Shown here: piece by piece, positions 53,896-62,713 of the stretch
Position numbering within the stretch: position 1 is the stretch's first letter
Layout of the letters: each line of letters opens with the position of its first letter
Source of the DNA: Pseudomonadota bacterium
GTDB lineage: Bacteria; Pseudomonadota; Gammaproteobacteria; Steroidobacterales; Steroidobacteraceae
DNA: 64,000 bases
Assembly: GCA_016705325.1 (NCBI GenBank)
Contig: JADIYJ010000030.1
Location: 84,265 to 148,264, forward strand
Direction of reading: 5' to 3'
Position numbers and translations under genes: made by a program
Notes under the pieces: generated by a model
What the model was told of the DNA's origin: nothing
Database searches by the model: none
The model's input: only the letters and a program-made list of their open reading frames with translations

Positions 53896-54728
53896 CGCAA
53901 GTCGCCGCCATCCAGATGACTTCCTGCGCCAGCGTGGCGCGCAATCTCGCTGTCGCCGGCGAACTGCTCCGCCAGGCCAGGGCGCAGGGTGCAGTGGTCG
54001 CCGTGCTGCCGGAAAACTTCGCGTTCATGGGACGCGGCGAAGCCGACAAGCTTGCGGTCGCCGAGACGCACGGGTCCGGCCCGATCCAGACACATCTTGC
54101 CGAGCAGGCGCGCATGCACCGCCTCTGGATCGTCGGCGGCACGATCCCGCTCAAGCTGCCGGACGAGCCGCGTGTTGCGGCGGCGTGTCTCGTCTTCGAC
54201 GACGCGGGTCGCGAGGTCGCGCGCTATGACAAGATCCACCTGTTCGACGTGGATGTGCCTGGCAAGCTCGAGAGCCACCGTGAATCGAAGGCGGTGCGAC
54301 CCGGTACGCGGGTCGTCACGGTCGACACGCCGGCCGGCCGGCTTGGCCTCGCCGTCTGCTACGACGTCCGTTTTCCCGAGCTCTTCCGCGAACTGCTGCA
54401 GCAGGGCGCCGAATGGTTCACTTTGCCGTCGGCATTCACGGTGCCCACCGGCCGTGCCCATTGGGAACTGCTGCTGCGCGCGCGTGCGGTCGAAAACCTC
54501 TGTTACCTGGTGGCGCCTGCGCAGTCCGGATTCCACGAGAACGGGCGCGAAACCCACGGCGACTCGATGATCGTCGAGCCGTGGGGCCGGGTCCTGGCCC
54601 GATTGCCGCGCGGAACCGGCGTGATCACGGCAGAATTGGACCTCGCGCGGCAGCGCCGTTTGCGGCAGGATTTCCCTTCCGTCCGGCACCGCCGGCTGGC
54701 CGTGGCCGCGCCTCGCCAGGAATCATGA
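53892..54728 (+). CDS. Nitrilase-family amidohydrolase (Nit1/deaminated glutathione amidase-like)
   Basis: The GTG start overlaps the yhdP TGA (GTGA) and the product is 278 residues. The nitrilase triad is clear: Glu41 (PENFAFMG), Lys114 (YDKIHLFDVD) and Cys156 (AVCYDVRFPE). The local motifs match the Nit1 group that hydrolyses deaminated glutathione; the substrate is inferred from family membership. It is translationally coupled to tldD. Confidence 0.92.
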   Translation: MTQVAAIQMTSCASVARNLAVAGELLRQARAQGAVVAVLPENFAFMGRGEADKLAVAETHGSGPIQTHLAEQARMHRLWIVGGTIPLKLPDEPRVAAACLVFDDAGREVARYDKIHLFDVDVPGKLESHRESKAVRPGTRVVTVDTPAGRLGLAVCYDVRFPELFRELLQQGAEWFTLPSAFTVPTGRAHWELLLRARAVENLCYLVAPAQSGFHENGRETHGDSMIVEPWGRVLARLPRGTGVITAELDLARQRRLRQDFPSVRHRRLAVAAPRQES

Positions 54729-56230
54729 AACCGCACATTCCGCCACCGCTATTCGCGCCCCAGCCCGCCCCGCTCATGGCAGGCGTCACCGCCCGTGATC
54801 CGCTCGACGTCGCACGTGCCGCGCTGCTCGGCCCGGCCGAACTCGACGAGAACGGTATCGCGAGGGTGCTCGGCGACGTGATGGGTCACGCCGTCGATTA
54901 CACCGACATCTATTTTCAGCTCACGCGCGAAGAATCGTGGGCGCTCGAGGACGGCATCGTCAAGGACGGCGCCCACAGCATCGAGCAGGGCGTGGGTGTG
55001 CGCGCACTGGCCGGTGAGAAGACCGGCTTTGCCTATTCCGACGAGGTGATGCTGCCCGCGCTGCTCGAGGCCGCACACGCCGCGCGCGCCATCTCGCGTT
55101 CCGGTGCGGGGGGCAGCGTGCAGGCCTGGCATGCCACCGGCGGACGCGGCCTCTACCCGGCCGTCGATCCGGTCGAGACGATGGCCGACGACGACAAGGT
55201 CAAGCTGCTCGAGCAGATCGACCGCGAGGCGCGCTCGCTCGATTCGCGCATCACGCAGGTGATGGCAAGTCTCTCGGCATCGCACGACATCGTGCTCGTC
55301 ATGGCGAGCGACGGCACGCTCGCCGGCGACGTGCGGCCGCTGGTGCGGCTCAACGTCAGCGTCATCATCGAACAGGACGGTCGGCGCGAGCAGGGCTACG
55401 CCGGCGGCGGCGGGCGTTTCGCCTATACGGAGTTCCTGGCCTCGGGGCGCTGGCGTGCGCTCGTCAAGGAAGCCGTGCGCACGGCCCAGGTCAATCTCGA
55501 CGCGGTGCCGGCACCGGCCGGCACGATGACCGTCGTGCTCGGCGCAGGCTGGCCCGGAGTGCTGCTGCACGAAGCCGTGGGCCACGGTCTCGAAGGCGAT
55601 TTCAACCGCAAGGGCACTTCCGCGTTCAGCGGACGCATCGGGCAGCAGGTTGCGGCCAGGGGCATCACGATCGTCGACGACGGCACGCTCGCGGCACGCC
55701 GCGGCTCGCTCAACGTCGACGACGAAGGCACGCCCACGCAATGCACCACGCTGATCGAGGACGGCTGCCTCCGCGGCTACCTGCAGGACAAGCTCAACGC
55801 GCGCCTCATGGGCGTGAAGCCGACGGGCAACGGCCGTCGCGAGAGCTTTGCCGCGCTCACGCTGCCGCGCATGACCAACACCTACATGCTGCCCGGCCAG
55901 CATGCGCCGGAAGAGATCATCGCCTCGGTCGACAAGGGCCTCTACTGCCGCAATTTCGGCGGCGGCCAGGTCGACATCACGTCGGGCAAGTTCGTGTTCT
56001 CGGCGAGCGAGGCCTACCTGATCGAGAACGGCAGGATCACGCGCCCGGTGAAAGGCGCCACGCTGATCGGCAACGGCCCCGAAGTCATGACCCGTGTCTC
56101 GATGATCGGCAATGACCTCAAGCTCGACGACGGCGTGGGCACCTGTGGCAAGGAGGGGCAGGAAATTCCGGTAGGCGTTGGCCAGCCCACCCTGCGCGTG
56201 GACGCGCTGACGGTCGGCGGCACAGGCTGA
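54725..56230 (+). CDS. tldD: Metalloprotease TldD
   Basis: TldD with PmbA (TldE) forms a heterodimeric protease that degrades unfolded peptides and matures some RiPPs such as microcin B17. The 501-residue product has the metal site HEAVGH at 282-287, embedded in LHEAVGHGLEGDFNRK. The ATG overlaps the nitrilase stop. Its partner pmbA is in this window at 60144. Confidence 0.96.
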   Translation: MKPHIPPPLFAPQPAPLMAGVTARDPLDVARAALLGPAELDENGIARVLGDVMGHAVDYTDIYFQLTREESWALEDGIVKDGAHSIEQGVGVRALAGEKTGFAYSDEVMLPALLEAAHAARAISRSGAGGSVQAWHATGGRGLYPAVDPVETMADDDKVKLLEQIDREARSLDSRITQVMASLSASHDIVLVMASDGTLAGDVRPLVRLNVSVIIEQDGRREQGYAGGGGRFAYTEFLASGRWRALVKEAVRTAQVNLDAVPAPAGTMTVVLGAGWPGVLLHEAVGHGLEGDFNRKGTSAFSGRIGQQVAARGITIVDDGTLAARRGSLNVDDEGTPTQCTTLIEDGCLRGYLQDKLNARLMGVKPTGNGRRESFAALTLPRMTNTYMLPGQHAPEEIIASVDKGLYCRNFGGGQVDITSGKFVFSASEAYLIENGRITRPVKGATLIGNGPEVMTRVSMIGNDLKLDDGVGTCGKEGQEIPVGVGQPTLRVDALTVGGTG

Positions 56231-56237
56231 TTCCGCC

Positions 56238-56456
56238 GTGTGGCTGCCGCGACCGCTGTACGAAGCCCTGCCTTACCTGGCGGCCGGCGCCGGGCTCGGG
56301 TGCTTCGCGGTGGCCTGGTGGGTCGAGCATGCGCCGCAAAGCCTGCTGTTCATCGCTGGCGGCGCGCTGGTTACCGTCGGGGCGTTGCTGTGGATGAAGC
56401 GACGCGATTACCGCGCCACACAGTCGGGTTACGATCCGCGCGCAATCGACGAATAG
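56238..56456 (+). CDS. Small two-helix membrane protein
   Basis: A GTG start 7 bp after tldD gives 72 residues with two hydrophobic helices (YLAAGAGLGCFAVAWWV and LFIAGGALVTVGALLWM) and a basic-to-acidic tail. No family is recognised. The tight spacing after tldD suggests co-transcription. Its end overlaps by 28 bp, tail to tail, with the corrected 3' end of the AAA+FHA gene. Confidence 0.65.
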   Translation: MWLPRPLYEALPYLAAGAGLGCFAVAWWVEHAPQSLLFIAGGALVTVGALLWMKRRDYRATQSGYDPRAIDE

Positions 56457-57749
56457 GACGACTCGTCCTGTTCGTCGTCCTCGTTCTCCGACTCGTCGTC
56501 GTCGGCATCCCTGATCGGAATCGGAATCCGGCAGCACCGTCGTCCGGGTTGCGTGGGTTTCATCGCCCGGCTCGACTGGCAGGTCCACCGGTGAATACGT
56601 GATTTCGTGCATCCCCAGCTTGATCACGTCGCCCGCCTGCAGCTTGTGCCGGCGCACACGCTTGCCGTTCAGGAATACGCCGTTCGTGCTGTTCAGGTCT
56701 TCCACGTAGCAGTTGTCGACGGACGTGACGAGCTGCATGTGGTGGCGGCTCACGAATTTGCTGTCGATCTGCATGTCGTTGTCGGTGGTGCGGCCGACGA
56801 TGAAGCGGCCAGGCACGAGCAGCGCGTGATCGATCGTAACGCCCCGCTTGGAGAGCACGACCCGCCCCACCGGCGGCCGCGGTTGCGGCGAGGTATCGTC
56901 GATGCGGGTTGCCGGCAGGTCGGTGTGCGTGCGCCCGGCGTACTCCTGCCACTGCAGTTCGCGCAGAACCTTTCGTAAGATCTCGACGTCGACTTTTTCC
57001 ACGTCGCTGCCGAAGGCAGAGAGCAGGCACGTGTCGCACAGCGTGTTGGTGAGGCGGGGGATACCGCCCGTGTAGCGGAAAATCAGCGGGAACGTGTCTG
57101 GCTCGAAGATCTCGCGGTCCTCGGAACCGGCCACCCTGAGGCGATGGAGGATATAGGCGCCCATCTCCGACTCGGTCAGCGCGCTCAGGTGGAAGCGCAG
57201 CCGCACGCGCTGGCGCAACTGGATGAGCTCGTCCGAGTCGAGCTTGGCATGCAGTTCGGGCTGGCCCGCCAGGATGATGCGCAGCACCTTCTCCTTGGTC
57301 GTTTCGACGCCCGAGAGCAGGCGCACTTCCTCCAGCACCTTGTTGCTGAGGTTCTGCGCTTCGTCGATGATCAGCAGCACCCTGCGGCCGTTCGCGTGCT
57401 GCTCGATCAGGAAGTTGTTGAGCGTGTCGAGGAGTTCTGCCTTGCGCATGCGGAACGGGCTGAAGCCGAACTGCGCGAGCAGGCCCTGCAGGAACTCGAT
57501 CGGCGAGACCTGCGTCTGGTTGATCTGGGCGACGACGACGTCCTGGTCGATTTCCTTGAGGAACGACTCGATCAGCGTGGTCTTGCCGGAACCGATCTCG
57601 CCCGTGATCACGACGAAGCCGTCCGTGAACCAGATCGTGGACTCCATGTACGCCTTGGCGCGGGAGTGGATCTGGCTCAGAAAGAGAAACGCCGGGTCCG
57701 GGCTGAGCCGGAACGGAAGTTCCTTGAGCTTGAAGTGTTCCAGGTACAT
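56429..57749 (-). CDS. AAA ATPase (ExeA/GspA-like) fused to an FHA domain, with a likely 3' frameshift
   Basis: The ATG at 57749 begins MYLEHFKLKELPFRLSPDPA. The N-terminal AAA domain has Walker A GEIGSGKTTL and Walker B LLIIDEAQNL, as in ExeA-type ATPases. The C-terminal FHA domain contains GRTTDNDMQIDSKFVSRHH and LNSTNGVFLNGKRVR, which bind phosphothreonine. As printed, the frame runs past its natural end into the antisense of tldD. Removing one C from CCC at 56509-56511 instead gives an acidic tail (DADDDESENEDDEQDESS) and a stop at 56429, about 439 residues in total. Confidence 0.82.
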
Positions 57750-57773
57750 CGTGTGCTCGATTCCCCTTCGTTG

Positions 57774-57801
57774 AGTATACGGGAGCCGGGCAGGCCTCAA
57801 A
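57774..57801 (-). promoter_or_regulatory. Candidate promoter of the AAA+FHA gene
   Basis: On the minus strand, TTTGAG (57796-57801) and TATACT (57774-57779) are separated by 16 bp, and the start codon lies 24 bp downstream of the -10 box, with GAAGGGG between. The -10 box is good and the -35 box partial. Confidence 0.5.
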
Positions 57802-57860
57802 CTGCGCGGTCCGTCACATAACCCCGGCGACCCATTGCCGCGGCGCCGGAAAGCCTTGCT

Positions 57861-58949
57861 TCAGCGTGGCGGCATTTTCCGCAGGACCTTCCGCACCAGC
57901 CGGTCGCGCTCGACCGCACTGGCGGCCACGACCGTGCAGTGGCCGATCTTGCGTCCCGGTCGCGGCTCCTTGCCGTAATCGTGCCAGTGCACGCCGGGCA
58001 GGGCCAGGATGGCATCACGCTCCGGCAGGGTACCGATGAAATTGATCATGGCGCAATGGCCTGCCGGGCTCGTGTCGCCGAGCGGCAGTCCGAGGATCGC
58101 GCGCAGGTGGTTCTCGAACTGCGACGTGACTGCGCCTTCGATGGTCCAGTGTCCGGAGTTGTGCACGCGCGGCGCCATTTCGTTGGCGACCAGTCTGCCC
58201 TTGCGGACGAAGAACTCGAGTGTCAGCACGCCGGCGTATTCGAAGTGCCGCAGCATGCGCTTGAGGCAGATCTCCGCCGCTTTCTGCAGGACGGGGTGAC
58301 GGTGCGGCGCCAGCGTCAAGCGCAGGATGCCGTTCTTGTGCGTATTGGCGACGATCGGATACGCGCGCACCTCGCCCGTCGTGCTGCGCACGCCGACGAT
58401 CGACACTTCGCGTTCGAAGTCGACGAAGCCTTCGAGAATCAGCGGCACGTTGCCGATCGCATTCCAGGCGGGTTCGAGATCGGCGGGTTTGCGCAAGTAG
58501 CGCTGGCCCTTGCCGTCGTAGCCGAGCCGGCGCGTTTTCAGCACGCCTGGCAGGCCAAGCTCCTTGACCGCGGCGCGCAGTTCCTCGAGCGAGTCCACGG
58601 CGCGGAAGGGCGGCGTCGGAATCTTCAGCGTCGAGAACAGCTGCTTCTCGAGCAGGCGATCCTGCGACACGCGCAGTGCCTCGACCGGCGGCCACACGGG
58701 ATGCGTTGCCGCTACCTGCTGCAGCGCGGCCACGGGAACGTTTTCGAATTCGTACGTGACCAGGTCGACATCGGCGGCCAGCCGCTCGAGACTGTGCGGA
58801 TCGTCGAACGCACCCGTGATGATCGGCGCAACCTGGCCGCCGGGCGAATCCGCGCTGGTGTCGAGAAAGCGGAACTGCTGTGCCAGCGGATAGCCCGCGA
58901 GGGCCAGCATGCGTCCGAGCTGGCCCGCACCGATGATGCCGATCTTCAC
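57861..58949 (-). CDS. purK: N5-carboxyaminoimidazole ribonucleotide synthase PurK
   Basis: PurK converts AIR, ATP and bicarbonate to N5-CAIR in purine synthesis. The GTG at 58949 gives 362 residues starting MKIGIIGAGQLGRMLALAGY. It has ATP-grasp features (LKTRRLGYDGKGQ, VDFEREVSI) and the EMAPRVHNSGHWTIEG motif. It overlaps the purE stop by 4 bp (GTGA), so purE-purK is an operon with purE first. Confidence 0.95.
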   Translation of the reverse strand: MKIGIIGAGQLGRMLALAGYPLAQQFRFLDTSADSPGGQVAPIITGAFDDPHSLERLAADVDLVTYEFENVPVAALQQVAATHPVWPPVEALRVSQDRLLEKQLFSTLKIPTPPFRAVDSLEELRAAVKELGLPGVLKTRRLGYDGKGQRYLRKPADLEPAWNAIGNVPLILEGFVDFEREVSIVGVRSTTGEVRAYPIVANTHKNGILRLTLAPHRHPVLQKAAEICLKRMLRHFEYAGVLTLEFFVRKGRLVANEMAPRVHNSGHWTIEGAVTSQFENHLRAILGLPLGDTSPAGHCAMINFIGTLPERDAILALPGVHWHDYGKEPRPGRKIGHCTVVAASAVERDRLVRKVLRKMPPR

Positions 58950-59449
58950 GTTGCGATGGTCGGGTTGCGAGGGTCGGGTTGGGCGAGGACTTTGTCGGTC
59001 TGTGCGGCGCGGTAAGCATCGACGGCCGCGCGAATCTTCGCGTCCCCGTTGGCAAGGATCGATGCGGCCAGGAGCGCGGCGTTGGTCGCGCCGGCTGCGC
59101 CGATTGCGAGCGTGGCGACCGGGATGCCAGCGGGCATCTGCACGATCGAGAGCAGCGAGTCGAGTCCGTTCAGTGCCTTGGACTGAACCGGCACGCCGAG
59201 CACGGGCAGCGACGTCTTGGCGGCGCACATGCCCGGCAGGTGCGCAGCACCGCCGGCGCCCGCGATGATGACCTCGAGGCCACGTGCGCGCGCGGTGGAA
59301 GCGTAGTCGAAGAGCAGATCGGGCGTGCGGTGCGCGGAGACGACACGCACCTCGTGCGGGACGCCCAGACGCTCCAGCATCTCGGCAGCGGACTTCAGGG
59401 TGTCCCAGTCGGACGTGGACCCCATGATGATGCCAACGCGCGGTTTCAC
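58946..59449 (-). CDS. purE: 5-(carboxyamino)imidazole ribonucleotide mutase PurE
   Basis: PurE rearranges N5-CAIR to CAIR. The GTG at 59449 gives 167 residues beginning MKPRVGIIMGSTSDW. The conserved VVSAHRTPDLLFDYA and AGAGGAAHLPGMCA segments are present. Sequence upstream of this GTG in the open frame is not PurE-like, and no strong Shine-Dalgarno sequence is visible, so the exact start is less sure than the gene. Confidence 0.95.
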   Translation of the reverse strand: MKPRVGIIMGSTSDWDTLKSAAEMLERLGVPHEVRVVSAHRTPDLLFDYASTARARGLEVIIAGAGGAAHLPGMCAAKTSLPVLGVPVQSKALNGLDSLLSIVQMPAGIPVATLAIGAAGATNAALLAASILANGDAKIRAAVDAYRAAQTDKVLAQPDPRNPTIAT

Positions 59450-59480
59450 CGGGACATTGTACAGACGGCCGCGAAAAACG

Positions 59481-60041
59481 CTAAATCGCCGGCTTTTCGA
59501 GGGCATCCCGCAGGCGGCGGAACAATTGCCTGGCGGCGGCGGGCGGGTGGGCACCGGCCTGCTCGGCTCGTGCCTGCCGGGCCAGCGAACGGATCTGCTG
59601 CAGGCCCGTCGGGTCGATCTGCGCGGCGAGTTCGGTCCAGGCGGCGGGCTCGTCCGCGATCAGGCGCTCACGCCACTGTTCGATCGCGTGCTCGCGGCGG
59701 GTCCGCTGGCGGTCGATTTCGCCGCGTCGTTCGAGGGTGGCGCGGATGGGTTCGACGTCCACGCCGCGCATGACCTTGGCAATGAACATTTCCTGCCGGA
59801 GACGGGCGCCGTGGGCCGTGATCCTGCGGCATGCCATGACCGCGTCGTAGAGGCTCTCCGGCAGGTTCATGGCCTCGAGCTCGGCCAGCGGCAACTCGAC
59901 CAGTTCGACGCCGATCGCGCGCAGCTCCTGGTCCTGTCGCTTGAGTTCGCTCTTGCTCGGACCCGCGTCGAAGCCTTCGCGAGCGGCCTCGTCGTCCTGC
60001 TGTCCGTCGTATCTACCTGGAAATGCCTGCTTGCGCGCCAT
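59481..60041 (-). CDS. darP: Ribosome-associated protein DarP (YjgA, DUF615)
   Basis: DarP helps late 50S assembly. The 186-residue basic, helical product has the DUF615 segments SKSELKRQDQELRAIGVELV and CRRITAHGARLRQEMFIAKV. It is divergent from pmbA with 102 bp between starts, the same pairing as in E. coli and related bacteria. Confidence 0.93.
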   Translation of the reverse strand: MARKQAFPGRYDGQQDDEAAREGFDAGPSKSELKRQDQELRAIGVELVELPLAELEAMNLPESLYDAVMACRRITAHGARLRQEMFIAKVMRGVDVEPIRATLERRGEIDRQRTRREHAIEQWRERLIADEPAAWTELAAQIDPTGLQQIRSLARQARAEQAGAHPPAAARQLFRRLRDALEKPAI

Positions 60042-60143
60042 GAATCCGCCTTGTTCCGGATGCTAGCACGCAGGGCGCAGGCCCGGACCGCTGCTAGAAT
60101 CGCAGGCCTGCCAACAGGCCCCGACCACGGACGCTGCCGCACG

Positions 60144-61511
60144 ATGAGCACGACTGTCGCCCTCAAGAACCATTCCCCGATGCTGACCGCCGACGGTGCC
60201 GACCTGCTGGCGCTGGTCGAACTTGCGCTGGCCGAGGCACGCACCCTGGGAGCGGGCCAGGCCGAAGCGGCCATCAGCATGGACGTCGGCCTGAACGTCA
60301 GTGCGCGCCTCGGTGAAGTCGAGACGATCGAGTACCAGCGCGACCGTGGCATGGCTGTCACCGTGTATTTCGGCACGCGCAAAGGCAGCGCGAGTACGGG
60401 GGACCTCGGTGCGGCGGCGCTGCGTGAGACCGTGGCCAAGGCCTGCACGATCGCGAAGTTTACGGCTGAGGATCCGTGCGCGGGCCTGCCCGATGAGCAA
60501 GATCTCGCGCGGGACGTGCCCGGGCTCGATCTCTCGCACCCGTGGGAGATATCGCCGGAACGCGCATGCGACATGGCAATCGCATGCGAAGCCGCCGCGA
60601 TGGCGGTCGACAACAGGCGCATCACCAATTCGGAAGGCGCTGCGGTCAGCACGCATCGCGGCCTGCGAGCGTACGGCAACTCGCTCGGCTTCCTCGCGGC
60701 CTATCCTGGCACGGTGCACAGCATCAGCTGCTCGGTGCTCGGCACCGAAGGCGAGCAGATGGAACGCGACTACTGGTACAGCACGGTCCGCGACTGGCAC
60801 GAGCTGGAATCGGCGGCCAGTGTCGGTCGCCGCGCCGGCGAGCGCACCATCGGCCGGCTCGGCGCGCGCAAACTGGCGACCATGAAGGCGCCGGTGCTGT
60901 ACTCACCGGACGTTGCGCGCGGACTCATCGGGCATTTCATTGGCGCGATCCGTGGCGGCAGTCAGTACCGCCGCGCATCGTTCCTGCTCGAAGCCGCCGG
61001 CCAGCGCGTCTTTCCCGACTGGTTCGCGCTCTCGGAGCGGCCACATCTGTTGAAGGCACTGGCCAGCGCGCCGTTCGATCACGAAGGCGTCACGACGCGC
61101 GATCGCGAACTCGTGGAGGCCGGCGTGCTGCTGGGTTACGTGCTGAGCACGTACTCGGCGCGCAAGCTCGGGCTGCGCACCACCGGCAATGCCGGCGGCA
61201 CTCACAACCTGCTGGTGCACGGTCGTGGCCGTGATTTCGAGCAGATGCTGGCTCTAATGGACCGTGGCCTGTACGTCACGGAACTGATGGGGCAGGGCGT
61301 CAACGGCGTGACCGGTGACTATTCGCGCGGCGCGGGCGGCTTCTGGGTCGAGAACGGCCGTATCCAGTACCCGGTGCACGAAGTCACCATCGCCGGCAAC
61401 CTCAAGGACATGTTCCAGAAGATCGTCGACGTCGGGTCCGACATCGACGTACGCGGCGGCATCCGCACCGGCTCGATCCTCATCGAAGAGATGACGATCG
61501 CCGGGGACTGA
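60144..61511 (+). CDS. pmbA: Metalloprotease PmbA (TldE)
   Basis: PmbA is the second subunit of the TldD/TldE protease. The 455-residue product has family segments DVGLNVSARLGEVETIEYQR, GTRKGSASTGDL and TELMGQGVNGVTGDYSRGAG. It lacks the HExxxH metal site of TldD, as expected for TldE. The ATG at 60144 gives MSTTVALKNHSPMLTADGAD. Confidence 0.95.
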   Translation: MSTTVALKNHSPMLTADGADLLALVELALAEARTLGAGQAEAAISMDVGLNVSARLGEVETIEYQRDRGMAVTVYFGTRKGSASTGDLGAAALRETVAKACTIAKFTAEDPCAGLPDEQDLARDVPGLDLSHPWEISPERACDMAIACEAAAMAVDNRRITNSEGAAVSTHRGLRAYGNSLGFLAAYPGTVHSISCSVLGTEGEQMERDYWYSTVRDWHELESAASVGRRAGERTIGRLGARKLATMKAPVLYSPDVARGLIGHFIGAIRGGSQYRRASFLLEAAGQRVFPDWFALSERPHLLKALASAPFDHEGVTTRDRELVEAGVLLGYVLSTYSARKLGLRTTGNAGGTHNLLVHGRGRDFEQMLALMDRGLYVTELMGQGVNGVTGDYSRGAGGFWVENGRIQYPVHEVTIAGNLKDMFQKIVDVGSDIDVRGGIRTGSILIEEMTIAGD

Positions 61512-61598
61512 GGCTTCCTCTCCGGCTTCAGCGGTAATGGTCGGCCGCAAACCCGGACGAACGTCCTGGCATGCAATCCGACTTGTCCCGTCGCGCCT

Positions 61599-61615
61599 GG
61601 AAAGGCAGACACGCG
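61599..61615 (+). repeat. Copy of the dispersed GGAAAGGCAGACACGCG motif
   Basis: This 17-bp copy precedes the inverted repeat and matches the central loop copy at 61656-61672 exactly. Sixteen of its bases also occur at 27313-27328. Confidence 0.7.
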
Positions 61616-61625
61616 CTGGTGGCGG

Positions 61626-61699
61626 GCGGTCAATCCGTTCTTCTTTCTGCAACGCGGAAAGGCAGACACGCGTTGCCGAAAGAAGAACGGATCGACCGC
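61626..61699. repeat. Long inverted repeat with 30-bp arms
   Basis: The left arm (61626-61655) and right arm (61670-61699) match as reverse complements at 28 of 30 positions; the core is ATCCGTTCTTCTTTC against GAAAGAAGAACGGAT. The 14-bp loop is GGAAAGGCAGACAC, part of the dispersed motif. The structure resembles a REP/BIME-type or MITE-like element. Confidence 0.85.
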
Positions 61700-62258
61700 T
61701 TGCGATGCAGCGCCTTTTCCCGCAAGGCCGGACAAGGGCGCACAGCGCCTGGCGGTCGACTTCTCGAACTCAAGCGGCATTACGGAGGGAAATACGCCGG
61801 ATTCGGGTCGGGAGACAAAGCGCAGCCAGGCGAGAGGTTCGATGGCCAGGACCGCCTGCCGGATCGCCCGGCCCGGGGTCTGCGTCCGAGTTAGACCGAT
61901 CAGTGACTTTGGGATTGGAAAGCAGACGTTCGCGTATGCGCACTCTCGGCCAGGAGCGGCCACTGGCACCTTGGCCCGATAGCGGCCCCTCGCGGCTCCG
62001 TGCCCTAACGAAACCACCTCCAACGTGACCCGCGACTGTCCTCACTCGTGGGTCCTGTGGGGCCTTCGGAAAGGCGATCAACGCATCGCGGTCCACGAGT
62101 CACCTAAGAGAAATGCATATCGACTCCCTGGCGCAGTTGCCTTCCAATAGTGCACACCGTGAGCTTGCGTGCAAAGATGCCAGATTCAACCGACGTTTCT
62201 GTCGTTCAATTCGAGATCGGGCGTCATGCCCGAGGCAAGCGAACCCTGGTGCACCGGT

Positions 62259-62418
62259 ATGCCTGAGCTGAAATCTTATGCCGTGTGGGATGTGAGCACC
62301 CGGTGGTTTCATTGGATCAATGCGCTCTGCGTCATCGCCTTGACGGCGCTGGGACTCGTAATTCTCACCGCGGGCGGGCTTGGCGTGACGAATGCCGGCG
62401 CCGAGGGCAAGCTGCTGC
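62259..62418 (+). pseudogene. Cytochrome b561/b6-type protein, N-terminal fragment
   Basis: From the ATG at 62259 (another at 62226) the frame reads YAVWDVSTRWFHWINALCVI and on into a hydrophobic helix, the first membrane helix with heme-binding histidine of the diheme cytochrome b (cytochrome b/b6-domain) family. After NAGAEGK the reading frame runs into integrase-like sequence (GWLFPGRDP), so the gene has lost about four fifths of its length. Confidence 0.7.
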
Positions 62419-62690
62419 CGAACGGCTGGCTGTTCCCGGGCCGCGATCCCCTCGATCCCGGCGACGCGGCAGCTGAACCGCGTCTCGTGCACGAGACGGC
62501 TGCCCTGCGCGCGCATCGACAAGCGCGTCTCGATACACACATCCCGGCTCTGCTTCGCGACTCACCTGCTCGAGAACGAAGGAAGATATCCGGGTGATCA
62601 GGTGCTGCTCGGGCACAAGAAGCTCGAGACCACCCGCTGTATACGCAGGTGGCCACGGAGACGCTGCGCGGTGATCAGTCCGCTGAGGCT
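62419..62690 (+). pseudogene. Tyrosine-recombinase C-terminal remnant (IS91-associated type)
   Basis: Pieces in at least two frames match the C-terminal half of an integrase: GWLFPGRDP, TRQLNRV, IDKRVSIHT, FATHLLENE, then VLLGHKKLETT and ATETLR. The conserved catalytic Arg and Tyr regions are disrupted by frameshifts, so it is inactive. It lies directly before an IS91-family transposase remnant. Confidence 0.75.
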
Positions 62691-62713
62691 CCCGACCGGC
62701 GTAAGGCAGGCTC

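Larger units (their letters stand above)
61512..62258. other. Gene-poor stretch between pmbA and the mobile-element remnants
   Basis: About 750 bp hold no supported gene. Two features stand out: the GGAAAGGCAGACACGCG repeats with a long inverted repeat at 61626-61699, and a segment near 61910-62000 with GATTGGAAAGCAGACGTTCG and GGCCAGGAGCGGCCACTGG that resembles a dispersed non-coding repeat. Short open frames here have no recognisable family. Confidence 0.6.
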
